From positions 186,001 to 250,000 of the forward strand of contig CAVUFN010000017.1 of the NCBI GenBank assembly GCA_963740765.1: DNA of 64,000 nt, written 5' to 3'. Shown piece after piece: positions 25,025 to 32,760 of this stretch; positions within the stretch are counted from its first letter, which is position 1, and each line of letters opens with the position of its first letter. The notes under the pieces were generated by a model. The model saw only the letters and a program-made list of their open reading frames with translations. It was not told where the DNA came from and made no database searches. The position numbers and the translations under genes are program-made. Origin of the DNA: DATLGB01 sp963740765 (lineage in GTDB: Bacteria > Actinomycetota > Thermoleophilia > Solirubrobacterales > Solirubrobacteraceae).

Positions 25025-25382
25025 GCTCGACCCGGTAGCCGTCGGGATCGCGGACGAAGCAGATCCGGGGGCCGCCCTCGCCGACGGTGTAGGGCTCCTT
25101 CTCGGGCGTGATGCCCTTGTCGGACAGGGCGGAGAGGGTGTCGTCGAGGCCGTCGACGACGAGGGCGATGTGGTTGTAGCCGGTGCCGAGGTCGTAGGAC
25201 TCGACACCGGGGTTCCAGGTGAGCTCGAGGCGGTCGCCGTCGCCGGGGATGCCCATGAAGACGTTGATGGCGCCGTCGGGGAGGTCCATCCGCCTGCGCT
25301 CCTCGAACCCGAGGGCCTCGTAGAAGGAGACGGCATTGTCGATGTCGCCGATCCGGTAGCAGGTGTGGATGAACTCGCTCAT
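25008..25382 (-). CDS. Glyoxalase I-like lyase
   Basis: A 124-residue VOC enzyme close to lactoylglutathione lyase. Metal ligands are all in place: H6, E53, H71 and E119, with the family start FIHTCYRIGDIDNAVSFYEALGF and end FVRDPDGYRVELIER. Actinobacteria often use mycothiol, so the thiol cofactor may differ. ATG at 25382 lies 7 nt after TAGGTT on the minus strand. Its 3' end overlaps rnhA by 17 bp. Confidence 0.9.
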   Translation of the reverse strand: MSEFIHTCYRIGDIDNAVSFYEALGFEERRRMDLPDGAINVFMGIPGDGDRLELTWNPGVESYDLGTGYNHIALVVDGLDDTLSALSDKGITPEKEPYTVGEGGPRICFVRDPDGYRVELIERR

Positions 25383-25389
25383 GGGGCAG

Positions 25390-25395
25390 AACCTA
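25390..25395 (-). promoter_or_regulatory. Putative leaderless -10 (TAGGTT) in a 16-bp divergent gap
   Basis: TAGGTT on the minus strand ends 7 nt before the glyoxalase ATG. The divergent gene starts at 25399, leaving only 16 bp between start codons; no -10 of its own is visible at the right spacing. Confidence 0.5.
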
Positions 25396-25398
25396 CCC

Positions 25399-25698
25399 AT
25401 GCCGGAGCGGACGCCCGACGGCCACTACGTGATCATCGACGGCCGGCGGTGGCGGGCGACCGATCCCGACCTGCCGGAGGGACGGAGGAAGGAGCTCGTG
25501 CGGGAGCTCATGAGCGCGCGGTCCGCGGTCGGGCACGCGAAGCGCCGGAAGGATGCGGACGCCGAGCGCGCGGCCCGCGATCGCGTCCACGCCGCGAAGG
25601 TGGCGCTCGGCGAGCGGGGGCCGAAGTGGTGGGAGTCACGCGACGCGGACGAGCCGGACGACGCTCAGGACGGCGAGCGCGGCCATGCAGATCGCTGA
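25399..25698 (+). CDS. Conserved hypothetical protein, 99 aa
   Basis: A small basic protein with the recurrent actinobacterial pattern DGHYVIIDGRRWRATDPDLPE, a helical LVRELMSARSAVGHAKR region and GERGPKWWE. I recall related proteins that sometimes carry an unsupported biopolymer-transport label; no transport feature is visible (no signal or membrane helix). Its 3' end overlaps the convergent VKOR gene by 63 bp. Function unknown. Confidence 0.7.
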   Translation: MPERTPDGHYVIIDGRRWRATDPDLPEGRRKELVRELMSARSAVGHAKRRKDADAERAARDRVHAAKVALGERGPKWWESRDADEPDDAQDGERGHADR

Positions 25699-26028
25699 GG
25701 CGACGCACCAGGCGCAGATGGCGTCCAGCCGGGCCACCTCGACGTAGGTCAGCCAGCCGCTGAACGCGGCGCCGGACAGCGCGGTCAGGGCGGCGGCGCT
25801 GCGAGCCGTCTCACCGTCGACACGCAACGCCGCGAGAATCGCCGCGTACCCGCCGAGGCCGAGCAGGGCGACGGGCACGCCGGCCAGCTCGGCGTAGTCG
25901 CTGCGCTGGACGACCGTGCAGCCGTGGGCGATGAAGCAGGCGGCGTCACCGCCCGCGTAGTGGACGACCGTCAGGTACGCGGCGATCGCGAACCCGACGC
26001 CCGCCACCGCCGCGGAGGCGACCCTCAT
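25636..26028 (-). CDS. Vitamin K epoxide reductase (VKOR) family protein
   Basis: A 130-residue four-helix membrane oxidoreductase that reoxidises DsbA-like proteins using quinone. The catalytic cysteines are C31 and C37 in the loop and the CxxC C105-x-x-C108 near the membrane; S43 and the GVPVALLG helix are also conserved. Unlike some actinobacterial VKORs it has no fused thioredoxin domain, but the DsbA-like partner is encoded immediately upstream with ATGA overlap. Confidence 0.9.
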   Translation of the reverse strand: MRVASAAVAGVGFAIAAYLTVVHYAGGDAACFIAHGCTVVQRSDYAELAGVPVALLGLGGYAAILAALRVDGETARSAAALTALSGAAFSGWLTYVEVARLDAICAWCVASAICMAALAVLSVVRLVRVA

Positions 26029-26678
26029 CTCAGCGTCTCGGCCAGCTGGCTCGGGTCCACCACCGAACGGCTGCCGTCGGCCTTGGTGAGCACGAAGGTC
26101 GGCGTGCCGGTGACGCCGAGTCGCTTCGCCTCGGCGCTGGCGGCGGACACCGCGGCGTTCCCGTCGTGCGCGCGCGCCTGCGCGTCGTCGACGCCGGCGG
26201 CCTTGGCGATCCGCGCGAGGAACGACTCGGTCATGTAGCCCGAGTTCTCCTCGCCCTGGTTCGCGTACAGCGTCTCCAGGAACGGCCACAGCCGGTTCTG
26301 GGCGCGGGCGCCGTCGGCGTACTCGGCCGCCGTGACGGAGTCCGGCCCGAGGAAGCTCAGCACGCGCGCGTCGAGCTTGAGCTTCCCGGTGCGGACGTAG
26401 TCGTCGACGAGCGTGGGGAGGACGTCGCGGGCGGCCGCAGCGCACACAGGGCATTGCGGGTCGACGAACTCGGTCAGGGTGGCGGGCGCGCCCGGATCGC
26501 CGAGCACGCCGCGCTTCTCGGGAATGCCCGCCAGGTCAGCGGCGGGCTGGTTCAGGGTCGCCTTCGGCGCCTGGGGCGCCTCCGGCTCGGAGGCGGCGTT
26601 GGAGATGATGATGGCGGCGACCGCGATGAGCGCGGCGCCCGCGATGACGGCAGCCAGCCGTCGCTTGGGTGCTGACAT
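26025..26678 (-). CDS. DsbA-like membrane-anchored thiol oxidase
   Basis: A 217-residue protein with an N-terminal membrane anchor (about 8-27) and an extracytoplasmic thioredoxin domain whose active site is C76-P-V-C79 in FVDPQCPVCA; the cis-proline loop is GVTGTPTFVL. It would insert disulfides into exported proteins and be recycled by the VKOR encoded downstream. A GGGAG ribosome-binding site precedes the ATG, unlike the many leaderless genes here. Confidence 0.9.
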   Translation of the reverse strand: MSAPKRRLAAVIAGAALIAVAAIIISNAASEPEAPQAPKATLNQPAADLAGIPEKRGVLGDPGAPATLTEFVDPQCPVCAAAARDVLPTLVDDYVRTGKLKLDARVLSFLGPDSVTAAEYADGARAQNRLWPFLETLYANQGEENSGYMTESFLARIAKAAGVDDAQARAHDGNAAVSAASAEAKRLGVTGTPTFVLTKADGSRSVVDPSQLAETLR

Positions 26679-26735
26679 GGGAACTCCCTGGGTCTGAGGT
26701 GGTCGCCCGGAACGGGGCGAGGGATGGTGGAGACC

Positions 26736-27311
26736 TCAGACGGCGGGCGGCGCGCGACCGCGGTGCGACCGCGGAGCCGTTGCACGGGGATCCCCATCAT
26801 CGGTGCGGACGTAGACGACGGCGGGCTGGGACCGGCGGCGCAGGCGGGGAGCCCGCGGCCGGTGCTCGGCGAGGTCGTCCGTGGCGCGCAGCAGGAGGGC
26901 CAGCAGGGCGCCCGCGACCGCGCACAGCGCGAGCACGCCGACCGGGGTGCCGCCCAGGGTGGCGTCAGGGCTGAAGGCGCGGGCGAGCACGGCCTGGCCG
27001 GTGCAGGCGAGCGCGACGCCCGTCGTCCCCAGCAGCCAGAGCTGCGCGAAGCTGCTGTGGTCGGAGCTCCGGGCGCGCCGGGCCACGAAGTGCGCCGTGG
27101 CGAGCGCGTAGAGGACGACGAGGACCCCGGCGGCGGGGCCGAGCCAACCGCGGCCCGCGGCCTCCAGGCAGGTCTGCGCCTGGGATCCGCAGGCCGCCAT
27201 GGCCCGGGTCACGTCCACGCCCGCGGCCAGGAGCGGCAGCAGGAGGAGCGTGCGGAGGCTGACGGGAACGCGGTGCACAGCAAGCAAACCATCGGCTTCT
27301 GACCTGTCCAT
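26736..27311 (-). CDS. Hypothetical four-helix membrane protein
   Basis: A 191-residue protein with about four hydrophobic segments (TLLLLPLLAAGVDV, GPAAGVLVVLYALATAHFV, LWLLGTTGVALACTGQAVL, VGVLALCAVAGALLALLL) and a basic cytoplasmic tail. Two cysteines, CGSQAQTC, lie in the first extracytoplasmic loop, which could form a disulfide. It lies 57 bp upstream of the DsbA/VKOR pair on the same strand and may be co-expressed. Family not recognised. Confidence 0.6.
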   Translation of the reverse strand: MDRSEADGLLAVHRVPVSLRTLLLLPLLAAGVDVTRAMAACGSQAQTCLEAAGRGWLGPAAGVLVVLYALATAHFVARRARSSDHSSFAQLWLLGTTGVALACTGQAVLARAFSPDATLGGTPVGVLALCAVAGALLALLLRATDDLAEHRPRAPRLRRRSQPAVVYVRTDDGDPRATAPRSHRGRAPPAV

Positions 27312-27357
27312 GGGCTAAACCTTTGCGCCATGCGTGGCCACGCTCCCGAAGCGCTCC

Positions 27358-27363
27358 TAACCT
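27358..27363 (+). promoter_or_regulatory. Putative leaderless -10 (TAACCT)
   Basis: TAACCT ends 7 nt before the GTG at 27371 and decides that start codon. Confidence 0.5.
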
Positions 27364-27370
27364 GAGAGGG

Positions 27371-27559
27371 GTGGACGACGCGAGCTGCGCCACCGGCATC
27401 TGCGGCGCCGACGTGCCGCCGCTCGTCGGCTCCGTGCTCACCGGCACCGGGCTGACGGTGGCGGCAGCCGCGGCCGCGCTCGAGCGCGGGGAGGACCCGC
27501 CGCTGCTCACCGACGTGCAGCGCCGGATCGTCGAGCGCTGGCTGGCGGAGCGGGCGTAG
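27371..27559 (+). CDS. Small hypothetical protein, 62 aa
   Basis: Residues VDDASCATGICGADVPPLVGS open the protein with two cysteines, and the rest is an acidic helix pair ending QRRIVERWLAERA. No family recognised. Support comes from the GTG lying 7 nt after TAACCT and from the one-base overlap with the DsbA/FrnE start. It could be a small partner of the downstream oxidoreductase. Confidence 0.55.
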   Translation: MDDASCATGICGADVPPLVGSVLTGTGLTVAAAAAALERGEDPPLLTDVQRRIVERWLAERA

Positions 27560-28200
27560 TGCGGGTCGAGATCTGGGCCGACCTCGCCTGCCCCTGGTGC
27601 TACGTGGGCAAGCGCAGCTTCGACGCGGCGCTCGAGCGCTTCGAGGGCCGCGACGACGTCACCGTCACCTACCGGGCGTTCGAGCTCGACCCGGACGCTC
27701 CGGCCGAGCGCGAGGGCTCGGTCGTCGACCACCTGGCGCGCAAGTACGGCATCACGGTCGAGCGCGCCACGCAGCTCAACGAGCAGCTGCGCGGCGTCGC
27801 GGCCACGGTCGGTATCGACATGCGCTTCGAGCGCGTGCGCTCGGGCAACACCTTCGACGCTCACCGGGTCATCGCGCTCGCCGGCGAACACGGCGTCGGG
27901 GACGTGGTCACCGAGCGGCTCTTCCAGGCCTACTTCACGGACGGCGAGTCGCTGTCCGATCACGCGACGCTGACCCGGCTCGCGGGCGAGGCGGGCGTGC
28001 CTGAGGACGCGGTCGCCGAGCTGCTGGCGGGCGACCGGCTCTCCGACGCGGTCCGCTACGACGAGCAGCTCGCCGCGGCGAACAAGATCCAGGCCGTCCC
28101 GTTCTTCGCCGTCGACCGCAAGGTCGGCGCCGCCGGCGCTCAGGATCCGAGCGTCCTGCTCGACATGTTGCGCGAGGTCGCGCGCCGGGAGGCCGCGTGA
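27559..28200 (+). CDS. DsbA-family oxidoreductase, FrnE-like
   Basis: A 213-residue cytoplasmic thioredoxin-fold protein with active site C11-P-W-C14 (ADLACPWCYVGK), the FrnE/HCCA-isomerase helical insert and the cis-Pro loop IQAVPFFAVDRK. Related proteins act in oxidative-stress or dithiol chemistry. There is no signal peptide. The stop overlaps the zinc-ribbon gene by 4 bp (GTGA). Confidence 0.9.
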   Translation: MRVEIWADLACPWCYVGKRSFDAALERFEGRDDVTVTYRAFELDPDAPAEREGSVVDHLARKYGITVERATQLNEQLRGVAATVGIDMRFERVRSGNTFDAHRVIALAGEHGVGDVVTERLFQAYFTDGESLSDHATLTRLAGEAGVPEDAVAELLAGDRLSDAVRYDEQLAAANKIQAVPFFAVDRKVGAAGAQDPSVLLDMLREVARREAA

Positions 28201-28448
28201 GCCGCGACGTTGAAATTCGTCCCGAGAAGCGCCGCGGCGACGTCGTCGCGGCCGGGACGCTCGCGTGCCCGCACTGCGACGCGCCCGTCGCGCCGATCGG
28301 CTCGATGCGCCTGACCGCACCGCTGGCCTGCCCGCTGTGCGACCACGCCGGGGTGGTGCGCGACTTCCTCTCGCTGGCCGCGCCGACGCGGCCCGCCCAC
28401 GTCGTCGTCCGCCTCGCGGGCCGCCGCCAATGGCGCGTGACGTCCTAG
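28197..28448 (+). CDS. Small zinc-ribbon protein
   Basis: An 83-residue protein with two CxxC knuckles, C24/C27 (ACPHCD) and C45/C48 (ACPLCD), predicted to bind one zinc. It ends with a beta-rich basic tail (HVVVRLAGRRQWRVTS). It is coupled to the FrnE-like gene upstream and overlaps the methyltransferase gene by 19 bp. It may be a redox-sensitive regulator or partner; not assignable further. Confidence 0.7.
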   Translation: MSRDVEIRPEKRRGDVVAAGTLACPHCDAPVAPIGSMRLTAPLACPLCDHAGVVRDFLSLAAPTRPAHVVVRLAGRRQWRVTS

Positions 28449-29158
28449 GCCCGGTCACCTTCCCCGCCGACGGCTCCGAGGCCTGGTTCGAGTACCAGGA
28501 CGGCGAGCAGCGGCGGCGGCTGGCCTTTCACGACTACGCGGCGATCTACGCCGTGCCGGGGCTCTACGAGCGCGTCTTCTACGACGAACTGGGCATGTGC
28601 TCGGCGGAGACGGTGGTCGGCGCCTACGCGGACGCGCTGCGGCAGCTGGGCCGCGCGCCCGAGTCCGAGCGGGTGCTCGACGTGGGGGCGGGGAACGGGA
28701 TCGGCGGCGAGCGCATCCGGGCGCTGGGCGTCGCGCACATCACAGGGCTCGACCTCGAGCCGTGGGCACGCGTCGCCGCCCTGCGCGACCGGCCCGGCGT
28801 CTACGACGACTACGTCGTGGGCGACCTGCTCACCTTGGAGCTCGACGCCCTGCGCGCGCGCGGGTTCACCGCCGTCCTCGCGCTGTCCGCGGTCGGGGTC
28901 GGCCACCTGCCGGCGCCGGCCCTCGAGCGCGTCCTCGGCCTGCTCGAGCCGGGCGGCCTGTTCGCCTTCGCGGTCACGCCGGCGCTGATGCCGGACAGCA
29001 CCGACCCCGAGGGCGTCGCCACGGGCTATCCGGAGGTGCTCGACCGGCTCCCGATCCGATCGCGCACCGAGTACGTGCACCGGCGCCAGGCCGACGGCAC
29101 GCCGCACGACGCGGTCGCGCTCGTCGGTCAGTCGCTGAGCGGGTCCACCGGCGCGTAG
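28430..29158 (+). CDS. SAM-dependent methyltransferase
   Basis: A 242-residue class I methyltransferase. Motif I is DVGAGNG at 84-90 and the acidic end of strand 2 is GLDLEPWARVAAL; the motif IV region reads AVLALSAVGVGHLP. The N-terminal 80 residues, with FHDYAAIYAVPGLYERVFYDELG, recall small-molecule methyltransferases of natural-product type. It ends the unit with FrnE and the zinc ribbon; its 3' end overlaps a convergent lipoprotein gene by 31 bp. Confidence 0.85.
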   Translation: MARDVLGPVTFPADGSEAWFEYQDGEQRRRLAFHDYAAIYAVPGLYERVFYDELGMCSAETVVGAYADALRQLGRAPESERVLDVGAGNGIGGERIRALGVAHITGLDLEPWARVAALRDRPGVYDDYVVGDLLTLELDALRARGFTAVLALSAVGVGHLPAPALERVLGLLEPGGLFAFAVTPALMPDSTDPEGVATGYPEVLDRLPIRSRTEYVHRRQADGTPHDAVALVGQSLSGSTGA

Positions 29159-29502
29159 GCCTGCACGCGCACGTAGAGCTTGTAGAGGCGCAGGGAGTCG
29201 ATCCCGCTCTCCGTGCAGGTCTTCTCGAGGATGTCGAACGCGCGGTCGTCGGGGAGGGGGGAGGCCGCGTCGGCCGAGTTCTGCGGGGTCAGCTGACCGC
29301 GCAGCGCGACCACCGTGGCCTTCTTCTCCGCGGTGCTCCCCTGCTTCCAGTCGGCGCAGTCCGCGAACTGGACGACGGACCCCTGGTTCTCGGGGCCGAC
29401 CGGCTTGGCCGCGGGGGCGGCCGCGCGTTTCGGTTCGGCGTCGCCGCAGCCCGCCACCGCCAGCGCGGCGGCGGCGAGCCCAGCGGCCGCGCGCCTACTC
29501 AC
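29128..29502 (-). CDS. Putative lipoprotein, 124 aa
   Basis: The signal peptide starts with GTG-encoded M then SRR, and a hydrophobic alanine-rich stretch ends in AVAGC19, a lipobox. The mature part is about 105 residues with a predicted helical C-terminal half (AFDILEKTCTESGIDSLRLYKLYVRVQAY) and two further cysteines. Family not recognised. It overlaps the stop of the beta-helix gene by 8 bp and is likely its operon partner. Confidence 0.75.
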   Translation of the reverse strand: MSRRAAAGLAAAALAVAGCGDAEPKRAAAPAAKPVGPENQGSVVQFADCADWKQGSTAEKKATVVALRGQLTPQNSADAASPLPDDRAFDILEKTCTESGIDSLRLYKLYVRVQAYAPVDPLSD

Positions 29503-31522
29503 CGAACGAGAGCCGGCGCACCCGCTCGTCCATCGCCTCGCCCGCCGGCGACGCGGCGTAGTCGCGGGCGGCCGCGACGCGTGCCGCGCTGCGCCGGCGG
29601 GCCGCCGCGCTCCCGGGCTTGGCCGGAGCGAACCACCAGTCGCAGGCCATCGGGCTCGTGTCCTTGTCGGGGCCGTTGGAGCAGTCGAGCGCGTACTGCA
29701 CCTTGGCGACGTCGCCGGGGCCGACGCTCGAGCTCGGGTCGGTCCCGTTGGCGCAGTTCGGCAGCGTGGACGGCGGCGCACCCGGGACGCGGCCTGCAGG
29801 GCCGGGGCCGGTGACGCTGCCGGGCTTGCCGTCCGGGCCCTGGTTCTCGTACCAGCAGTTCCCGGTGTTGCCCGACCACTCGTCCCACCAGTAGTCCACG
29901 CCGTTCGGCATCGTGGCCGCGGCCTGCTCGCTGTGGGGCACGCCGAACTGGTCGAGCGCCTTCGGGAACGTGAAGCCGGCGGGCACCTGGCCCATCTTGT
30001 TCTTGAAGTAGTGGTTGTCGCACGAGGTGGACAGGCCGTTGTCCGGTGCGCCGGGGCACGCCACGCCCGGGTTGATCTGGCCTTCCGCACCGCCGCCGTG
30101 GACGAGCGCGTCCGGCACGGCGAGCAGCATCGTGGCGTAGCGCCAGTTGTCGAAGAACCAGTTGTCGTGGACCCTCGCGGAGTTCATCCCGGCGTAGACG
30201 ATGCCCGTGCCGACCGGGACGGTCACCAGGGGCTTGACCTTCGAGTCGTCGGCGTAGACGTTGAAGTTGTTGGCGTAGATGAAGTTGTTGTCGATCTCCG
30301 ACGAGTCGGCCGGGAAGCCCGGATGCCCGGCGGAGGACAGCGTGTCCGACGCGATGCCGGTCGTGTTGCCGTAGATGTGGTTGTTGGTGATGCGGACGGC
30401 GTTGCCCATCGAGCCCGAGTAGCCGAGCTCGGAGCCGCGCAGGTCGCACTTCGTGACCGTGGTGTTGATGCGGGGCGCGTCGGGATAGAACGACTTGTCC
30501 GCCTGCGCGCCCGTCTCCGGCGCCGCACCCGGGTAGACGACCGCGTCACCCGAGCCGAAGCCGTCGCAGTTCTGGATCCGGTTGTGGTCGGTCGTGAAGG
30601 ACAGGTGCCCGTAGTCGAGGTTCCAGAAGAACTTCGTCTTGTCGAGCAGGACGCCGTCGGTCTCCTCGACGTAGAAGCCGAATTCGAGCGCGCCGCGGAA
30701 GAGCAGGTTGCGCCCGACGAAGCCGTCCGCGCGGTCGACGCGCATCACGACGTGCTTGCCCGGCTTGGCGGGCTTGGCCTCCACCGACTTGCTCTCGTAG
30801 TCCGTGCCGGCGTCGAGGATGACGTCCGTCGGCTTCGGGCCCGAGCCCTCGATCTGGAAGTTGCAGCGGATGCACTCGCCCAGTTCCTGCTCCGGGATGC
30901 CCATGCGGTTGTCGCGCGGCGCGTCGAGCGGCTTGCCCTTCACCGCGCGGCCCTGCACGTAGACCAGGTTCTGGTCGTGCGGGCAGGTGGCCTGGTACTC
31001 GAAGCTCGGGGTCGCATCGCCGCTGGCGTCCTTCTGCAGCAGGGACGGGTTGCACTTGGGGTCGTTGACCGGGGCGGCGCGCGAGGCCGGCTCGGTGTAG
31101 ATGCCCGGCATGATCACGACGCGATCGTTGTTGCCCGACGCGTCGATGGCCGGCTGGATCGAGTTGAACCGGCACTTCTTGCGCAGCCTCTTGTTGAGCT
31201 TGACCATGCGCTTGGCCCTCTTGCCCGAGTACCTGATGACCGGCTGGCTGGGGCGGATCCGGAAGCCGCGCTTGCGGGCGGAGCGGATGGCGCGCTTGGC
31301 CCGTCGCAGCGACGACTTCTGGCAGACGACGCGGACGCGGCCGGGTCCGGCGCCGGTCACGGCCGAGGCCAGTGACCGCGCCTTCGGCACCGCCCCGCCG
31401 GCCGCCGGGGTCACTGACGTGTCGGGGGTCGGATCGGGCCAGTAGGAAGGCCGTTCGAGGTGCGCGAGCGCGACGCTCGGCATGAGGACCAGCACGAAGG
31501 TGACCAGCACGACTCTGCTCAT
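29495..31522 (-). CDS. Secreted right-handed parallel beta-helix protein
   Basis: A 675-residue exported protein with signal peptide MSRVVLVTFVLVLMPSVALA. After a basic linker the region from about 120 to 520 has repeated short strands and asparagine turns (ITNNHIYGNTTGIASD, IDNNFIYANNFNVYADDSK, ARVHDNWFFDNW), the pattern of pectate-lyase-like or NosD-like beta-helices. No lyase catalytic set is obvious. It could bind or cleave polysaccharide at the surface. The ATG is 8 nt after a minus-strand TAGTGT. Confidence 0.8.
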   Translation of the reverse strand: MSRVVLVTFVLVLMPSVALAHLERPSYWPDPTPDTSVTPAAGGAVPKARSLASAVTGAGPGRVRVVCQKSSLRRAKRAIRSARKRGFRIRPSQPVIRYSGKRAKRMVKLNKRLRKKCRFNSIQPAIDASGNNDRVVIMPGIYTEPASRAAPVNDPKCNPSLLQKDASGDATPSFEYQATCPHDQNLVYVQGRAVKGKPLDAPRDNRMGIPEQELGECIRCNFQIEGSGPKPTDVILDAGTDYESKSVEAKPAKPGKHVVMRVDRADGFVGRNLLFRGALEFGFYVEETDGVLLDKTKFFWNLDYGHLSFTTDHNRIQNCDGFGSGDAVVYPGAAPETGAQADKSFYPDAPRINTTVTKCDLRGSELGYSGSMGNAVRITNNHIYGNTTGIASDTLSSAGHPGFPADSSEIDNNFIYANNFNVYADDSKVKPLVTVPVGTGIVYAGMNSARVHDNWFFDNWRYATMLLAVPDALVHGGGAEGQINPGVACPGAPDNGLSTSCDNHYFKNKMGQVPAGFTFPKALDQFGVPHSEQAAATMPNGVDYWWDEWSGNTGNCWYENQGPDGKPGSVTGPGPAGRVPGAPPSTLPNCANGTDPSSSVGPGDVAKVQYALDCSNGPDKDTSPMACDWWFAPAKPGSAAARRRSAARVAAARDYAASPAGEAMDERVRRLSFGE

Positions 31523-31530
31523 GCGGCGGG

Positions 31531-31536
31531 ACACTA
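31531..31536 (-). promoter_or_regulatory. Putative leaderless -10 (TAGTGT)
   Basis: TAGTGT on the minus strand ends 8 nt before the ATG of the beta-helix gene. Confidence 0.5.
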
Positions 31537-31623
31537 TCGATCCGTAAGCCGGCGGGTGCCGCTCGACGCGACTCGGTCCGAACAGCGCCACGAACACGAC
31601 CTCACCACAGGCCGTGCCGCACA

Positions 31624-32709
31624 ATGGCCCGCGTGACGATCTTCAGCCGCATGACGGCGCTGGCCAACGAGACGGGCGCGGTCAACCTCGGCCAGGGGTT
31701 CCCGGACGAGGACGGGCCGGCGGCGATCGTGGAGGCGGCCGTCGCCGCGATGCGCGCCGGGCACAACCAGTACGCGCCGCTCGCGGGGGTGCCGCCGCTG
31801 ATCGACGCCGTCCGGGCGCACCAGCGCGAGCACTACGGCCTCGACCCGGAGGACGTCCAGGTGACCTTCGGCGCCACGGAGGCGCTCGCGAGCGCCCTGC
31901 TGGGCATCGTCGAGCCCGGGGACGAGGTCCTCGCGCTCGACCCGAGCTACGACAGCTACGGAGCGATCGTCGCGCGAGCGGGCGGTGTGCTCGTGCCGAT
32001 CGAGCTCGAGCCGCCCGACTGGCGGCTGCCGCAGGTCACGCCGTCGCCGCGCGCCCGCGTCCTGCTGCTCAACTCGCCGCACAACCCCACCGGCCGGGTG
32101 CTGGACCGCGACGAGCTGCGACGGCTCGCCGACCTCTGCACCGAGCACGACCTGATCGCGATCACCGATGAGGTCTACGAGCACCTGGTCTTCGACGGTG
32201 AGCACGTCCCGCTCGCGACGCTCATCCCCGACCGGACGCTGACGATCTCGTCGCTGGGCAAGACCCACTCGCTGACCGGGTGGAAGACGGGGTGGGCGTC
32301 CGGGCCGGCGGAGCTGGTCGCCAGGGTCCGAGACGTCAAGCAGTTCCTGTCCTTCGCCGGCGGGACGCCGCTGCAACACGCCGCGGCGAGGGCGCTGACG
32401 ATCTCCGCCGACCCGCTGAGGGACGAGCTGCGCCGCAAGCGCGACCGGCTGGCCGCCGGCCTGGCGCGCGTCGGCTTCGACGTGCTGGCCACGGAGGGCA
32501 CGTACTTCCTGTGCGCCGACGTGCGCGAGGACGCCGAGGCGCTCGGACTCCGGCTCCCGCACGAGGCGGGCGTCGCCGCGATCCCGCTGGCGCCGTTCGC
32601 CCAGCGCGACCGCCTGTCCACCTACCTGCGCTTCGCCTTCTGCAAGCGCACCGACGTCCTCGACACGGCGATCGAGCGCCTCGAAGACTGGGCGGAAGCG
32701 TCTCGGTAA
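31624..32709 (+). CDS. Class I/II PLP aminotransferase
   Basis: A 361-residue fold-type I aminotransferase. HNPTG at 153-157, D182 in TDEVYEH, and the PLP-lysine K213 in SSLGKTHSLTGWKTGW define the family. It resembles the kynurenine/methionine/DapC-like subgroup (NLGQGFPDED near the N-terminus). Actinobacterial members often serve as N-succinyldiaminopimelate aminotransferase, but context gives no support for lysine synthesis. Gene stands alone. Confidence 0.9.
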   Translation: MARVTIFSRMTALANETGAVNLGQGFPDEDGPAAIVEAAVAAMRAGHNQYAPLAGVPPLIDAVRAHQREHYGLDPEDVQVTFGATEALASALLGIVEPGDEVLALDPSYDSYGAIVARAGGVLVPIELEPPDWRLPQVTPSPRARVLLLNSPHNPTGRVLDRDELRRLADLCTEHDLIAITDEVYEHLVFDGEHVPLATLIPDRTLTISSLGKTHSLTGWKTGWASGPAELVARVRDVKQFLSFAGGTPLQHAAARALTISADPLRDELRRKRDRLAAGLARVGFDVLATEGTYFLCADVREDAEALGLRLPHEAGVAAIPLAPFAQRDRLSTYLRFAFCKRTDVLDTAIERLEDWAEASR

Positions 32710-32725
32710 CGTTCAACTCGTACAA

Positions 32726-32750
32726 CAGTGTACGAAAGTATCGTACACTG
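32726..32750. promoter_or_regulatory. Perfect 10-bp palindromic operator
   Basis: CAGTGTACGA (32726-32735) and TCGTACACTG (32741-32750) flank AAGTA. The palindrome lies 11 bp before the ATPase ATG, where a -10 (AAGTAT-like) would be, so a bound dimer could block transcription. No regulator gene is adjacent on this strand. Confidence 0.65.
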
Positions 32751-32760
32751 GGGCGACAAC

